Assembly (NCBI GenBank): GCA_031278025.1 | Contig: JAITLF010000178.1 | Span: forward strand, 1-23,270 | DNA from: Treponema sp. | GTDB lineage: Bacteria > Spirochaetota > Spirochaetia > Treponematales > Breznakiellaceae | Direction: 5' to 3' | Length of the DNA stretch: 23,270 nucleotides | Shown: one piece after another, positions 16,618-23,270 of the stretch | Position numbering within the stretch: the first letter of the stretch is position 1 | How the letters are laid out: the number at the start of each line of letters is the position of its first letter | Notes under the pieces: generated by a model | What the model saw: only the letters and a program-made list of their open reading frames with translations | The model's database searches: none | What the model was told of the DNA's origin: nothing | Position numbers and translations under genes: made by a program

Positions 16618-16665
16618 CGGAGCATGCCGGCACAGGGTTCTTTCCGGGAATATTTCAATGCTCCG
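16618..16665. repeat. 8-bp inverted repeat with long loop
   Basis: CGGAGCAT (16618-16625) and ATGCTCCG (16658-16665) are separated by 32 bases that contain a further CCGG/CCGG pair. It could form a leader or terminator-like stem, but there is no T run. Confidence 0.45.
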
Positions 16666-16706
16666 GCCCCCCGTATCTCTTGCCTTTACCTGCCGATTAT
16701 AGTATG

Positions 16707-16725
16707 TTGTTCATCACGTGAACAA
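16707..16725. promoter_or_regulatory. Palindromic operator candidate upstream of the regulator
   Basis: TTGTTCA and TGAACAA are perfect 7-bp arms around a 5-base centre, giving a 19-bp dyad. It lies 114 bases before the regulator ATG at 16839 and next to a weak TTGCCT...TATGTT promoter-like pair. The size and symmetry fit a dimeric winged-helix protein, so autoregulation by the adjacent regulator is plausible but not shown. Confidence 0.5.
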
Positions 16726-16838
16726 ATCATACGGTAGCATAGAGCCTGTTTCGGCGGCATATGAAGTACCGTGTGTGCCGGACCTGGGAATGTTTTCGGG
16801 GAATTACCCCCCGAAAGGCCCCCGCTTGCCCAAAAACC

Positions 16839-17465
16839 ATGCCAAACGAATCCTTCGATACTGAATTTGTCATCTTAGAAAATATATACGACTCCTCGGA
16901 ACAAGCGGTTCCCCTGCGCCAGCGGGATCTGGCCCGCATAACAGGGGCTTCCCTGGGAATGACCAATGCCATTTTGAAGCGCCTGGCCAAACGGGGCTGG
17001 ATATCTATCAAAAAGCTGAACAGCCGTAACATTCAATACGTCATAACCCTGGAAGGGATAAACGAGATAATCCATCGGAGTTACCGGTATTTCAAACGAA
17101 CTATCCGCAATGTGGTCTACCATAAAGACCGGATTGACGAGGCCGTATTGATGGCGAAAAAGAACAACCTCCTGGCTGTTCTGCTTGTGGGATCGAGCGA
17201 TCTTGAGTTCATCCTGGAGCATGCCTGCCAGTATTACGGGGTGAGCTTCCTCAAGACCGCCGATCCCGTCCGGGCCACTATCCCCGGCGAGAATATCCTG
17301 ACGGTTTATTCGGAAAACATTCCCGCCTCCGGAACACTCCCGGCTCAAGCGAAGCCGGCGCGGGATGCCCCTGGCCCGCAAAACATCCTGTATCTGTCCA
17401 GGGTGATACTGGCTTCCGCAGAACAGTCCGCCGGAATCGCTAAAGCCGATCCGGTAACGTCATGA
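16839..17465 (+). CDS. MarR-like winged-helix regulator, first gene of an envelope operon
   Basis: This 208-residue protein has a winged-helix DNA-binding domain in about residues 8-85. The recognition region reads QRDLARITGASLGMTNAILKR followed by KRGWISIK and a wing ending YVITLEGI. The pattern resembles the MarR-type regulators found with exopolysaccharide genes. Residues about 105-150 form an alpha/beta segment (DEAVLMAKKNNLLAVLLVGS) that I do not recognise and that may bind an effector. The tail is low in structure. Neither start has a good ribosome-binding site; 16839 is chosen because the longer version (from 16761) adds a cysteine- and proline-rich stretch unlike the domain. The stop overlaps the aroB start as ATGA, and a 19-bp dyad lies upstream. 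Confidence 0.75.
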   Translation: MPNESFDTEFVILENIYDSSEQAVPLRQRDLARITGASLGMTNAILKRLAKRGWISIKKLNSRNIQYVITLEGINEIIHRSYRYFKRTIRNVVYHKDRIDEAVLMAKKNNLLAVLLVGSSDLEFILEHACQYYGVSFLKTADPVRATIPGENILTVYSENIPASGTLPAQAKPARDAPGPQNILYLSRVILASAEQSAGIAKADPVTS

Positions 17466-18595
17466 CAACGGCGGAATACCGGTTCACCTTTGGAGCGGCG
17501 GAAAGCCGGGTCTTTGTCGGCGAAAAACTGCCCGCGCCCGTGGATGATTGGTATGAGGCCCCGAATGCCCTGGTAGTCTGCGACAGGAACACCGAATATC
17601 TTGTCCGGCAGTTCCCGAAGGGCCGGGAAATCCCCTGGTGCGTTCTTCCGGCGGGGGAAGAAGCCAAGACCTGGGAGTCGGTGAAACGTATCCTTGAGGC
17701 GGCCTACACTGCCGGCCTGGGCCGGGACGGCCTGATACTCGGCGTGGGCGGCGGGGTGCTCACCGATATTGCGGGTTTTGCCGCCGCTGTTTACATGCGG
17801 GGGGTCAGGCTGCGCCTGGTCTCCACCACCCTTCTGGGCATGGTGGACGCCTCGGTAGGAGGTAAGACGGGATTCGACCTTCTGGGCGTCAAAAACCTGG
17901 CCGGGGCATTCTATCCCGCCGAAGCGGTGTACATGCCCCTGGAAAGCCTCGCCACCCTGCCCCGCCGTGAATGGAAATCCGGCATGGCGGAAGTGATAAA
18001 GACCGCTATCCTCGCCGGCGACCGGGAAATGGTTTCCCGTATACGCTCGTTTCGGGATGCGTATCCGGGGGGAATTCCGGATGCCGGGGGAAAGGCCGGC
18101 GGGGGAAAAGCCGAAGATGGAAATGCTCTTGGGTATCTGATTTCCCGTGCGGTGGAAATCAAGGGGCGCATCGTGGAGGACGATCCTAAGGAAACCGGAG
18201 AGCGGCGGGCGCTCCTCAATCTGGGGCACACCTTCGGCCACGCCCTGGAAGCCTCGGCGGGTCTGGGGCGTCTTACCCATGGGGAGGCTGTTGCTTGGGG
18301 AGTGGTCCGCGCCTGCGAACTGGGACACGCCCTGGGCCTTACCGCGCGGGAACAGGCCCTGGAGATACGGGAGCTTATTCAATCCTACGGGTATACTACG
18401 GAGGCGCCCCATCCTGACATGGGGGATACGGACGGGTATTTCCGCGCCCTTGAGGGGGATAAAAAGAAGAAAGCCGGGAAATTGGTTTTCATCGTCCCGG
18501 TTAAGGGGGGCGCTGAAAAAGTAACTATTGATCCCGAAGATCTCCGGTTCCGCGCTGTTTTACGATCTATCATCAACGGAGACTATCATCTTTGA
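17462..18595 (+). CDS. aroB: 3-dehydroquinate synthase
   Basis: This 377-residue protein carries the family signature along its length: an NAD-binding GVGGGVLTDIAGF, STTLLGMVDASVGGKTG, FYPAEAVYM, the metal-site region GMAEVIKT, and RALLNLGHTFGHALE with THGEAVAWG. The enzyme cyclises DAHP to 3-dehydroquinate, step two of the shikimate pathway, with NAD and a divalent metal. It starts in an ATGA overlap with the regulator and ends overlapping the next gene. Residues about 201-216 carry a glycine/lysine-rich insertion (AGGKAGGGKAED) that looks like a local tandem duplication. No other aromatic-pathway gene is nearby, so either it supplies the whole cell or it belongs to the sugar-phosphate cyclase group with a special product; the signature favours true AroB. 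Confidence 0.93.
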   Translation: MTTAEYRFTFGAAESRVFVGEKLPAPVDDWYEAPNALVVCDRNTEYLVRQFPKGREIPWCVLPAGEEAKTWESVKRILEAAYTAGLGRDGLILGVGGGVLTDIAGFAAAVYMRGVRLRLVSTTLLGMVDASVGGKTGFDLLGVKNLAGAFYPAEAVYMPLESLATLPRREWKSGMAEVIKTAILAGDREMVSRIRSFRDAYPGGIPDAGGKAGGGKAEDGNALGYLISRAVEIKGRIVEDDPKETGERRALLNLGHTFGHALEASAGLGRLTHGEAVAWGVVRACELGHALGLTAREQALEIRELIQSYGYTTEAPHPDMGDTDGYFRALEGDKKKKAGKLVFIVPVKGGAEKVTIDPEDLRFRAVLRSIINGDYHL

Positions 18596-20259
18596 AATTG
18601 CGCAATCAGTATACAAACACAATTAAAAACGGATTTGCCGGAGTATTTCTCCAGGTGCTTCTTATGTGTGTTGCCGCCGATTTGCTGTCCGGCCAGGAAG
18701 GAACCGGCGCCCCGCTCCAGCCCGTAGCGGAGGAAGAACAATCAGAGATGGAGGCCGCCGACATGCCGCCGGCCTCGCCGCCGGAAGAAACGGATGGCGC
18801 GGCGGTGGTTTATTATATCAAGGACATTGTTTTTGACCGCAGCGGCAAGCGTCTCCGCACGGGGCTGTCATGGCCGTATTTCCTGTTCCGCCAGGGGGAA
18901 TTCAAACGAGGCGAGCGTATAACCGGCAGGGATAATCTGGATAACTACCGGCAGGATAAGACGCAGCTTTTGATGAACCATCGGGTATTGGATTACGCGT
19001 ACATTGATCTGGTTTTTGAGGATCCCGACGCCGACGGTTCCGTTCCCGTAATTCTCCGGGTTACCACCGTGGATACCGCTACGCTCATCGGCCTGCCCCA
19101 GCCCCGGTTTGACGACAACGACGGTTTCAGGATAGTCCTGAAAGCCCGGGACTACAATTTTTTGGGAACCATGACCCCTCTGCGTTTCGATTTTGGGTAT
19201 GAATATGAATATGTCGGCGAAGAAGAAAAGCATTCTATCTTTTCTTTGATTGATTCTGATATTCCGTTCCGGTTATTTGGGTATACCTGGAATTTTGATT
19301 TTGATCATTATTTTTCATATACCCACGAAGCGCCGTTCCATTATAAGAACACCAGCGGACTGAGCATGGAATTGCCTGTCAGGTTTACCGCGATTACCTT
19401 CGGACTTGCGGAGGAGATTGTAGTTAATGAGGATAATAAGACGGCATACCCTGAGGAATTCAAAAATCCCTTGGTGGAACAGGAAGAAGGCAGGTATAAA
19501 GAATTTTATATGTCTACCGCTTTGTCGGCTTCCTGGAAAATACCCACCCGGGTTTTTGTCGGGAAATTCGGCGAACTGACCTATACCCCCAAAATAGAAG
19601 AAAAGTTTAATTATACCCCCGGCGGCGATATAGGCGGTCTGAGGAGAGGCGCCCGGACCAGTCTGGGCCATAGCCTTGGGTTTGGCCGGGTTGATTGGAT
19701 AGATAATTTCCGAAGCGGCTTGGACGCGTCTATCAGTAACACGAATACGTATAACGGTTTCAAAAACTCCTGGTCCAACAGCGTGGATGTTTCCATTGCG
19801 GGACACGCCCGGATTTTTAGTTTTTTCGGATTTTCGGGGAGGCTTCGATACCGGGACTGGTTTCAGGATACCTACAGCGAAGCTGGGGACTCTCTTCGCG
19901 GCGTTCGGGATGATGACTTTCCCGCCTTGCGAACCCTGTCCCTCAGCATAGATTTTCCTTTCAGGGTATTCATGTTTATGCCTTCAATCTGGTTCAACGC
20001 GACTTGGCTGCGTTTCATGAATCTCGAATTTCATCTGGGACCTATCGTAGACGCGGCTTTTGCCATCGCTCCTGATAAACCCGTGATTTCCGCCGATAAC
20101 ATCCGGGTTACCGCCGGACTTGAGCTTATCGCGTTTTCTCATTTCTGGCGCAGTCTCTATCTGCGGCTTTCCGGCGGCGTTGACTTGAATAAAGTAATAA
20201 CCTCCGGTTTCGACCGGAGCGTTTTGGAAATTTTTCTGGGCATGGAACATCATTTTTAA
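18592..20259 (+). CDS. BamA/TamA-like outer-membrane beta-barrel protein
   Basis: This 555-residue protein starts at TTG, overlapping the aroB stop as TTGA, with GGAG about 10 bases upstream. A signal sequence covers about residues 1-36. Residues about 60-160 (YYIKDIVFDRSGKRLRTGLS, then DYAYIDLVFEDPD) resemble a single POTRA-type domain. The rest alternates strand-like segments rich in aromatic residues and ends with Phe (EHHF), the typical outer-membrane barrel terminus. By family it would insert or help assemble other surface components. It is too short for BamA with five POTRA domains, and TamA-like or an Omp85-derived lineage protein is more likely. It sits between aroB and a nucleotidyltransferase fusion, suggesting an envelope role. 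Confidence 0.75.
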   Translation: MKLRNQYTNTIKNGFAGVFLQVLLMCVAADLLSGQEGTGAPLQPVAEEEQSEMEAADMPPASPPEETDGAAVVYYIKDIVFDRSGKRLRTGLSWPYFLFRQGEFKRGERITGRDNLDNYRQDKTQLLMNHRVLDYAYIDLVFEDPDADGSVPVILRVTTVDTATLIGLPQPRFDDNDGFRIVLKARDYNFLGTMTPLRFDFGYEYEYVGEEEKHSIFSLIDSDIPFRLFGYTWNFDFDHYFSYTHEAPFHYKNTSGLSMELPVRFTAITFGLAEEIVVNEDNKTAYPEEFKNPLVEQEEGRYKEFYMSTALSASWKIPTRVFVGKFGELTYTPKIEEKFNYTPGGDIGGLRRGARTSLGHSLGFGRVDWIDNFRSGLDASISNTNTYNGFKNSWSNSVDVSIAGHARIFSFFGFSGRLRYRDWFQDTYSEAGDSLRGVRDDDFPALRTLSLSIDFPFRVFMFMPSIWFNATWLRFMNLEFHLGPIVDAAFAIAPDKPVISADNIRVTAGLELIAFSHFWRSLYLRLSGGVDLNKVITSGFDRSVLEIFLGMEHHF

Positions 20260-20273
20260 ATGGGAGAATTAAA

Positions 20274-22088
20274 ATGCAGGCAGTAATACTGGCAGCCGGC
20301 ATGGGCAACCGCCTGGGAAAATATACGTCTAATAACACGAAATGTATGCTTTCTATCAATGGCATGACCTTGATCGAGCGGGCGCTGGATGCCCTTGACT
20401 CCGCCGGGATAAGAAAGTGCGTAATAGTTGTGGGGTATAAAAAAGATAACCTGATAGCTTTTGTGGGGAATAGGTACAAAAACGTAGAGATAATTTATGT
20501 CATTAATGACATTTATAACAAAACGAATAATATTTATTCCCTCTATCTGGCAAAAGATCACCTTTTGTCCGATGATACGCTGCTTCTGGAAAGCGATTTG
20601 ATTTTTGAAAAAGAACTTATTGCCGACATGGTTGCTGATCCCGAACCAATAATCGCCGCCGTGGCCAAATATGAATCGTGGATGGATGGAACGGTGGTTC
20701 AGCTTGCTGAAAATAACGTTATCGCGAGTTTTATACAAAAAAAATTCTTCAATTATGATGAGAAGGGAACATACTATAAAACCGTTAATATTTATAAATT
20801 TTCAACTTCTTTTTTACGTGATACTTACGTACCTTTTCTTGATGCCTATTCTCACGCCATGGGAAACAACGAATATTACGAACAGGTACTCCGGGTTATC
20901 GCCACACTGGATAAACAGGAACTGAAAGCTTTTGTATTAACCGGGCAGAAATGGTATGAAATTGATGACATTCAGGATAAGAATATCGCCGAAATAATCT
21001 TTAGTTCCTCTTCCGGCGATCGGCTTGACCGGATACAAAAATCCTATGGCGGATATTGGCGTTTTCCCGGTTTGCTGGATTTTTGTTATCTTGTCAATCC
21101 GTATTTTCCAACAGGGCAGATGCTCGGCGAAATAAAGGCGTACTTTACGGAGCTATTGGCTTCTTATCCTTCAGGCTTAAACATCCAGAATATGCTTGCG
21201 GGAAAACTTTACGGCGTTGAAGAAGACAGCATTCTTGTGGGAAACGGCGCCGCGGAATTGATTCGCGCCCTAGCACCGGTACTAACTGGTTCGGTAGGTG
21301 TCACGTATCCTACATTCAACGAATACCCGGAAAGTTTCACCAGCAATGAAATAATCCCCTCTATTCCCCCAAATTTTTCATATACCTATCAGGATATCCT
21401 GGGCCTCTCCTCCCGCTGTGATACGATTCTCCTCATTAACCCCGATAACCCTTCGGGAAATTTCATACCGGCAAAGGATATAACAGTATTACTGGAAAAT
21501 CTGAAAAGCAAAAATAAAAAATTGATCCTTGACGAATCTTTTGTTGATTTCAGCGGTCTTGAAGAAAATCAATCTCTTTTAAAACGAGAAATTCTCGAAC
21601 GTTTCCCGAATCTGATTGTAATCCGGAGCCTAAGTAAGAGTTACGGCATACCTGGTCTTAGATTGGGTGTTCTTGCGTCAGGAGACAGGGAATTGATACA
21701 AGGAATCCGGTTCCATCTTTCAATCTGGAATATCAATTCCTTTGGCGAATATTTTTTGCAGATCATCGGGAAGTATGTTAAAGATTATCGTCTTTCCTGT
21801 ACCGGGATTACGCATGAACGTACCCGTTTTAAGATAGAGCTCGAAAAAACAGGCCTAGTTACGGTCTATCCTTCGGAAGCGAATTATCTTTTGTGCCGGT
21901 GTACGGACGGCGTTGCGGCGCGGGAACTGGCGGAATACCTCCTGGAACATCATGATATTTTTATTAAAGACCTGACGGGTAAAAAGGGTATCCCTGACAA
22001 TACGTATATCCGGCTTGCGGTACGAAACAAATCAGACAACGATAAACTGGTTGAAAAACTGATCGCGTTTTACCGGACCCGGAGATAA
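20274..22088 (+). CDS. Fusion of LicC-like nucleotidyltransferase and HisC/CobD-like PLP enzyme
   Basis: The N-terminal half of this 604-residue protein (residues about 1-235) is a nucleotidyltransferase of the LicC/choline-phosphate cytidylyltransferase type. It has VILAAGMGNRLG at the start, a lysine in NTKCML, and LLLESDLIF as the metal-binding strand. The second half (about residues 260-604) is a class I/II PLP enzyme like HisC or CobD: INPDNPSG (Asn389), LILDES (Asp420) and SLSKSYGIPGLRLG with Lys455. A known Treponema denticola fusion couples an aminoethylphosphonate cytidylyltransferase to a transaminase (PntC), but to my memory that transaminase is a different class. Here the PLP domain could decarboxylate phosphoserine or aminate a phosphorylated ketone, with CDP activation of the product. 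GGAG lies 8 bases upstream of the ATG. GC is lower than in upstream genes. Confidence 0.88.
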   Translation: MQAVILAAGMGNRLGKYTSNNTKCMLSINGMTLIERALDALDSAGIRKCVIVVGYKKDNLIAFVGNRYKNVEIIYVINDIYNKTNNIYSLYLAKDHLLSDDTLLLESDLIFEKELIADMVADPEPIIAAVAKYESWMDGTVVQLAENNVIASFIQKKFFNYDEKGTYYKTVNIYKFSTSFLRDTYVPFLDAYSHAMGNNEYYEQVLRVIATLDKQELKAFVLTGQKWYEIDDIQDKNIAEIIFSSSSGDRLDRIQKSYGGYWRFPGLLDFCYLVNPYFPTGQMLGEIKAYFTELLASYPSGLNIQNMLAGKLYGVEEDSILVGNGAAELIRALAPVLTGSVGVTYPTFNEYPESFTSNEIIPSIPPNFSYTYQDILGLSSRCDTILLINPDNPSGNFIPAKDITVLLENLKSKNKKLILDESFVDFSGLEENQSLLKREILERFPNLIVIRSLSKSYGIPGLRLGVLASGDRELIQGIRFHLSIWNINSFGEYFLQIIGKYVKDYRLSCTGITHERTRFKIELEKTGLVTVYPSEANYLLCRCTDGVAARELAEYLLEHHDIFIKDLTGKKGIPDNTYIRLAVRNKSDNDKLVEKLIAFYRTRR

Positions 22089-22116
22089 GCTTGAAACTAG
22101 AAATGCTGAAGAGATA

Positions 22117-22711
22117 ATGAAAAAAGACGATGCGTGATAATCAGTTGACCTTCGCGGGTTTTCTTTTTTGCATAGAATCGCAGGCGTTCAGATCGGCTTT
22201 TTACGTAAGAACGGTTTCCTTTCTTGGAAATGATATGGGGAATACCCAATACCGGAGAAAACCGGAAGATATAACCGGTCCCATTTCGGAAATGTATAAA
22301 CAGGGTATGCAATATCTAAAAAGCAGCATACACTATCCGCAAAACGATCAGGGCTTTAATTCGTATGGCGGCGTACCGGAGGTTTCTATTATCGCACTGG
22401 AAGAACTTTTGCAAAACGCGCTTATATCGAGATTATTTTGCGAACGCACCGGTACGCATTCTGGTGTTCGGTAACCGCATTGAAATCATCAGTCCTAGGA
22501 AACTTCCGAACAGTTTAACGGTAGAAGAGATAAATTACGGTAATCCGGTAATACGAAATAACCAAATCACCTCCTTTGCCAGTAAATTACTGCCATACAG
22601 CGGACTGGTTCAGGGTTATGCCGGTCTCTAAAACATCAGCCCGATATGGAACTGGTAAACGATATTGAAGGCGAACAGTTTATTGTTCGGTTTCCCCGAA
22701 AAGAAAGTTGA
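22117..22711 (+). pseudogene. Frameshifted fragment of an ATP-binding AlbA-type regulator
   Basis: Pieces of one protein occur in successive frames. A first stretch from about 22117 (MKKDDA) shifts into the frame starting 22130 (RDNQLTFAGFLF, then SFLGNDMGNTQYR). At about 22430 the frame changes to VRILVFGNRIEIISPRKLPNSLTVEEI, and near 22625 it changes again to LKHQPDMELVNDIEG, ending at TGA 22711. Together these match the C-terminal ATP-binding half of putative transcriptional regulators with an AlbA-type N-terminal domain. That N-terminal domain is missing and there are at least two, probably three, frameshifts, so it is non-functional. It interrupts an envelope-gene region and suggests past insertion or decay. 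Confidence 0.8.
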
Positions 22712-22776
22712 ACGCAGCTGGCGGTTCAATAACGATGAGAATTAATTTATATCGGGCGGAGGGGTTCCTCAATTTG

Positions 22777-22796
22777 TCGCCTGGTATCGCCTGGTA
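22777..22796. repeat. 10-nt exact tandem duplication
   Basis: TCGCCTGGTA occurs twice in direct succession between the pseudogene and the ABC transporter gene. Confidence 0.85.
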
Positions 22797-22829
22797 TAAA
22801 GAGTATTCCCAAGTATCCGCTATGGATGT

Positions 22830-23141
22830 ATGCTATTGTTAAAAAACATAAAAACTATACTTCAAAAACTCAACCGCCTCCTGGATCGAAAACAGAAGTT
22901 TTACCTGGCAATTCTGCTTGTTCTGTCTATTTTATTATCTGTGGTTGAAACCGCTGGGGTTTCGGTGGTGATGCCATTTATTTCCGCCGCTTCAAATCCG
23001 GATACGCTCAATTCCGGCTGGTATAAATATATCTTCAATCTTTTTGGTTTTGATGATAAAAACAGCTTTGTTGAGGCTGTCGGAAAAATATACAAAACAC
23101 TAATGGGGTGGTATAGTCTTCCCTATTATGGCCCGTTATAA
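22830..23141 (+). pseudogene. Truncated ABC exporter gene, 5' part
   Basis: The first about 90 codons encode the start of an ABC exporter membrane domain of the type used for lipid-linked sugars (PglK/MsbA-like). They hold a cytoplasmic helix with RKQKFYL and a first transmembrane segment, AILLVLSILLSVVETAGVSVVMPFI, written here only as its ends: AILLVL to VMPFI. The frame then runs into about 15 unrelated codons and stops at 23141. The nucleotide-binding domain is absent. The break coincides with the start of an IS1182-type transposase 14 bases before that stop. The ATG has no strong ribosome-binding site. Export of the glycan made by this operon would have been its likely role. Confidence 0.8.
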
Positions 23142-23270
23142 ATACTTTGATACATCCCAGAGATTATTCCTGACCGTCTCCCTTGAGGAACAGCTCATAC
23201 CCGGCTCCTTTGAGCATACCGTGAACTACCTCATCGACCAACTGGACCAGAGCGCCTTCGACGCCGCCTT
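23085..23270 (+). mobile_element. Insertion sequence, IS1182 family, left part
   Basis: The element enters after the last recognisable ABC-exporter codon near 23085-23100 and runs off the window. The exact left end and terminal inverted repeat cannot be fixed because the right end is outside. Confidence 0.75.
23128..23270 (+). CDS. IS1182-family transposase, N-terminal fragment
   Basis: The ATG at 23128 opens a frame that stays open to the window edge, 47 codons. It reads MARYKYFDTSQRLF, then SLEEQLIPGSFEHTVNYLID, written in parts because of its length. This is the typical N-terminus of IS1182/IS1595-type DDE transposases with the QLIPGSFE signature. The catalytic DDE residues lie outside the window. 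It is partial because of the window edge, not demonstrably broken. Confidence 0.85.
   Translation, partial: MARYKYFDTSQRLFLTVSLEEQLIPGSFEHTVNYLIDQLDQSAFDAA

Larger units (their letters stand above)
15893..16838. other. 946-nt region between the two plus-strand operons
   Basis: It holds the long composite 21-nt array (about 15940-16550), an 8-bp inverted repeat with a long loop (16618-16665) and a palindromic operator-like site (16707-16725) ahead of the regulator. Long open frames across the array on both strands come from the repeat and are not credible genes. Confidence 0.85.

Noticed and set aside
15032..16633. 533-codon minus-strand open frame with ACAI-type heptads
   Set aside because: It crosses the FAD-subunit gene antisense and the 21-nt array; the open frame is a product of the repeat period.
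16260..16721. Plus-strand heptad protein (QAPTVIA repeats)
   Set aside because: It has no ribosome-binding site or signal sequence, the array is intergenic, and a diverged inverted copy exists at 8621.

Overview
Organism: the window looks like a GC-rich member of the Spirochaetota, most likely a gut-type Treponema. This rests on gene content: a transketolase next to two exported proteins of unknown function, a LoaP/NusG-type antiterminator heading a sugar operon, a BamA/TamA-like outer-membrane barrel, and a LicC-like nucleotidyltransferase fused to a PLP enzyme. No rRNA or tRNA is present, so the assignment is inference. GC is high up to about 18.6 kb and drops clearly after about 19 kb.

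Layout. (1) 1-580: an indel-free array of 21-nt units that runs off the left edge. (2) 585-8459, all minus strand: transketolase (tkt) with a consensus-like -10 upstream; a possible decayed gene with an in-frame TAG; a 290-aa exported protein; a 613-aa exported PQQ-propeller/HEAT protein; an 873-nt stretch with no recognised gene; and a 652-aa membrane alpha/beta hydrolase. (3) 8460-9003: a composite 21-nt array (families C', B', A') and a strong hairpin. (4) 9004-15892, plus strand: loaP, a small array, a nucleotide-sugar 4,6-dehydratase, a DegT/DnrJ-type sugar aminotransferase, then the large, iron-sulfur and FAD subunits of a molybdenum-hydroxylase-like enzyme. Most junctions overlap or are a few bases apart. 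(5) 15940-16550: a second, longer composite array (families A, B, C), homologous to the first but in inverted orientation, so the pair brackets the loaP operon. (6) 16839-22088, plus strand: a winged-helix regulator, 3-dehydroquinate synthase (aroB), an outer-membrane barrel, and a cytidylyltransferase-PLP enzyme fusion, again tightly coupled. (7) 22117-23270: a frameshifted ATP-binding regulator pseudogene, an ABC exporter gene cut short, and the start of an IS1182-type transposase that runs off the right edge.

How the genes may work together: the dehydratase and aminotransferase would make a nucleotide-linked 4-amino-deoxy sugar. The fusion protein would make a CDP-linked amino alcohol or similar head group. 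The barrel and the now broken ABC exporter suggest export or assembly of a surface glycan. LoaP would let polymerase read through the long operon. The molybdenum-hydroxylase-like trio has no obvious role in that pathway, and several cofactor-site motifs are altered, so its substrate is unknown.

The most unusual features are the bracketing inverted arrays with an exact 21-bp (two helical turns) period, the divergent molybdenum-hydroxylase trio inside a LoaP sugar operon, and the fused nucleotidyltransferase/PLP enzyme. Short in-frame tandem duplications also recur at the 5' ends of exported-protein genes.
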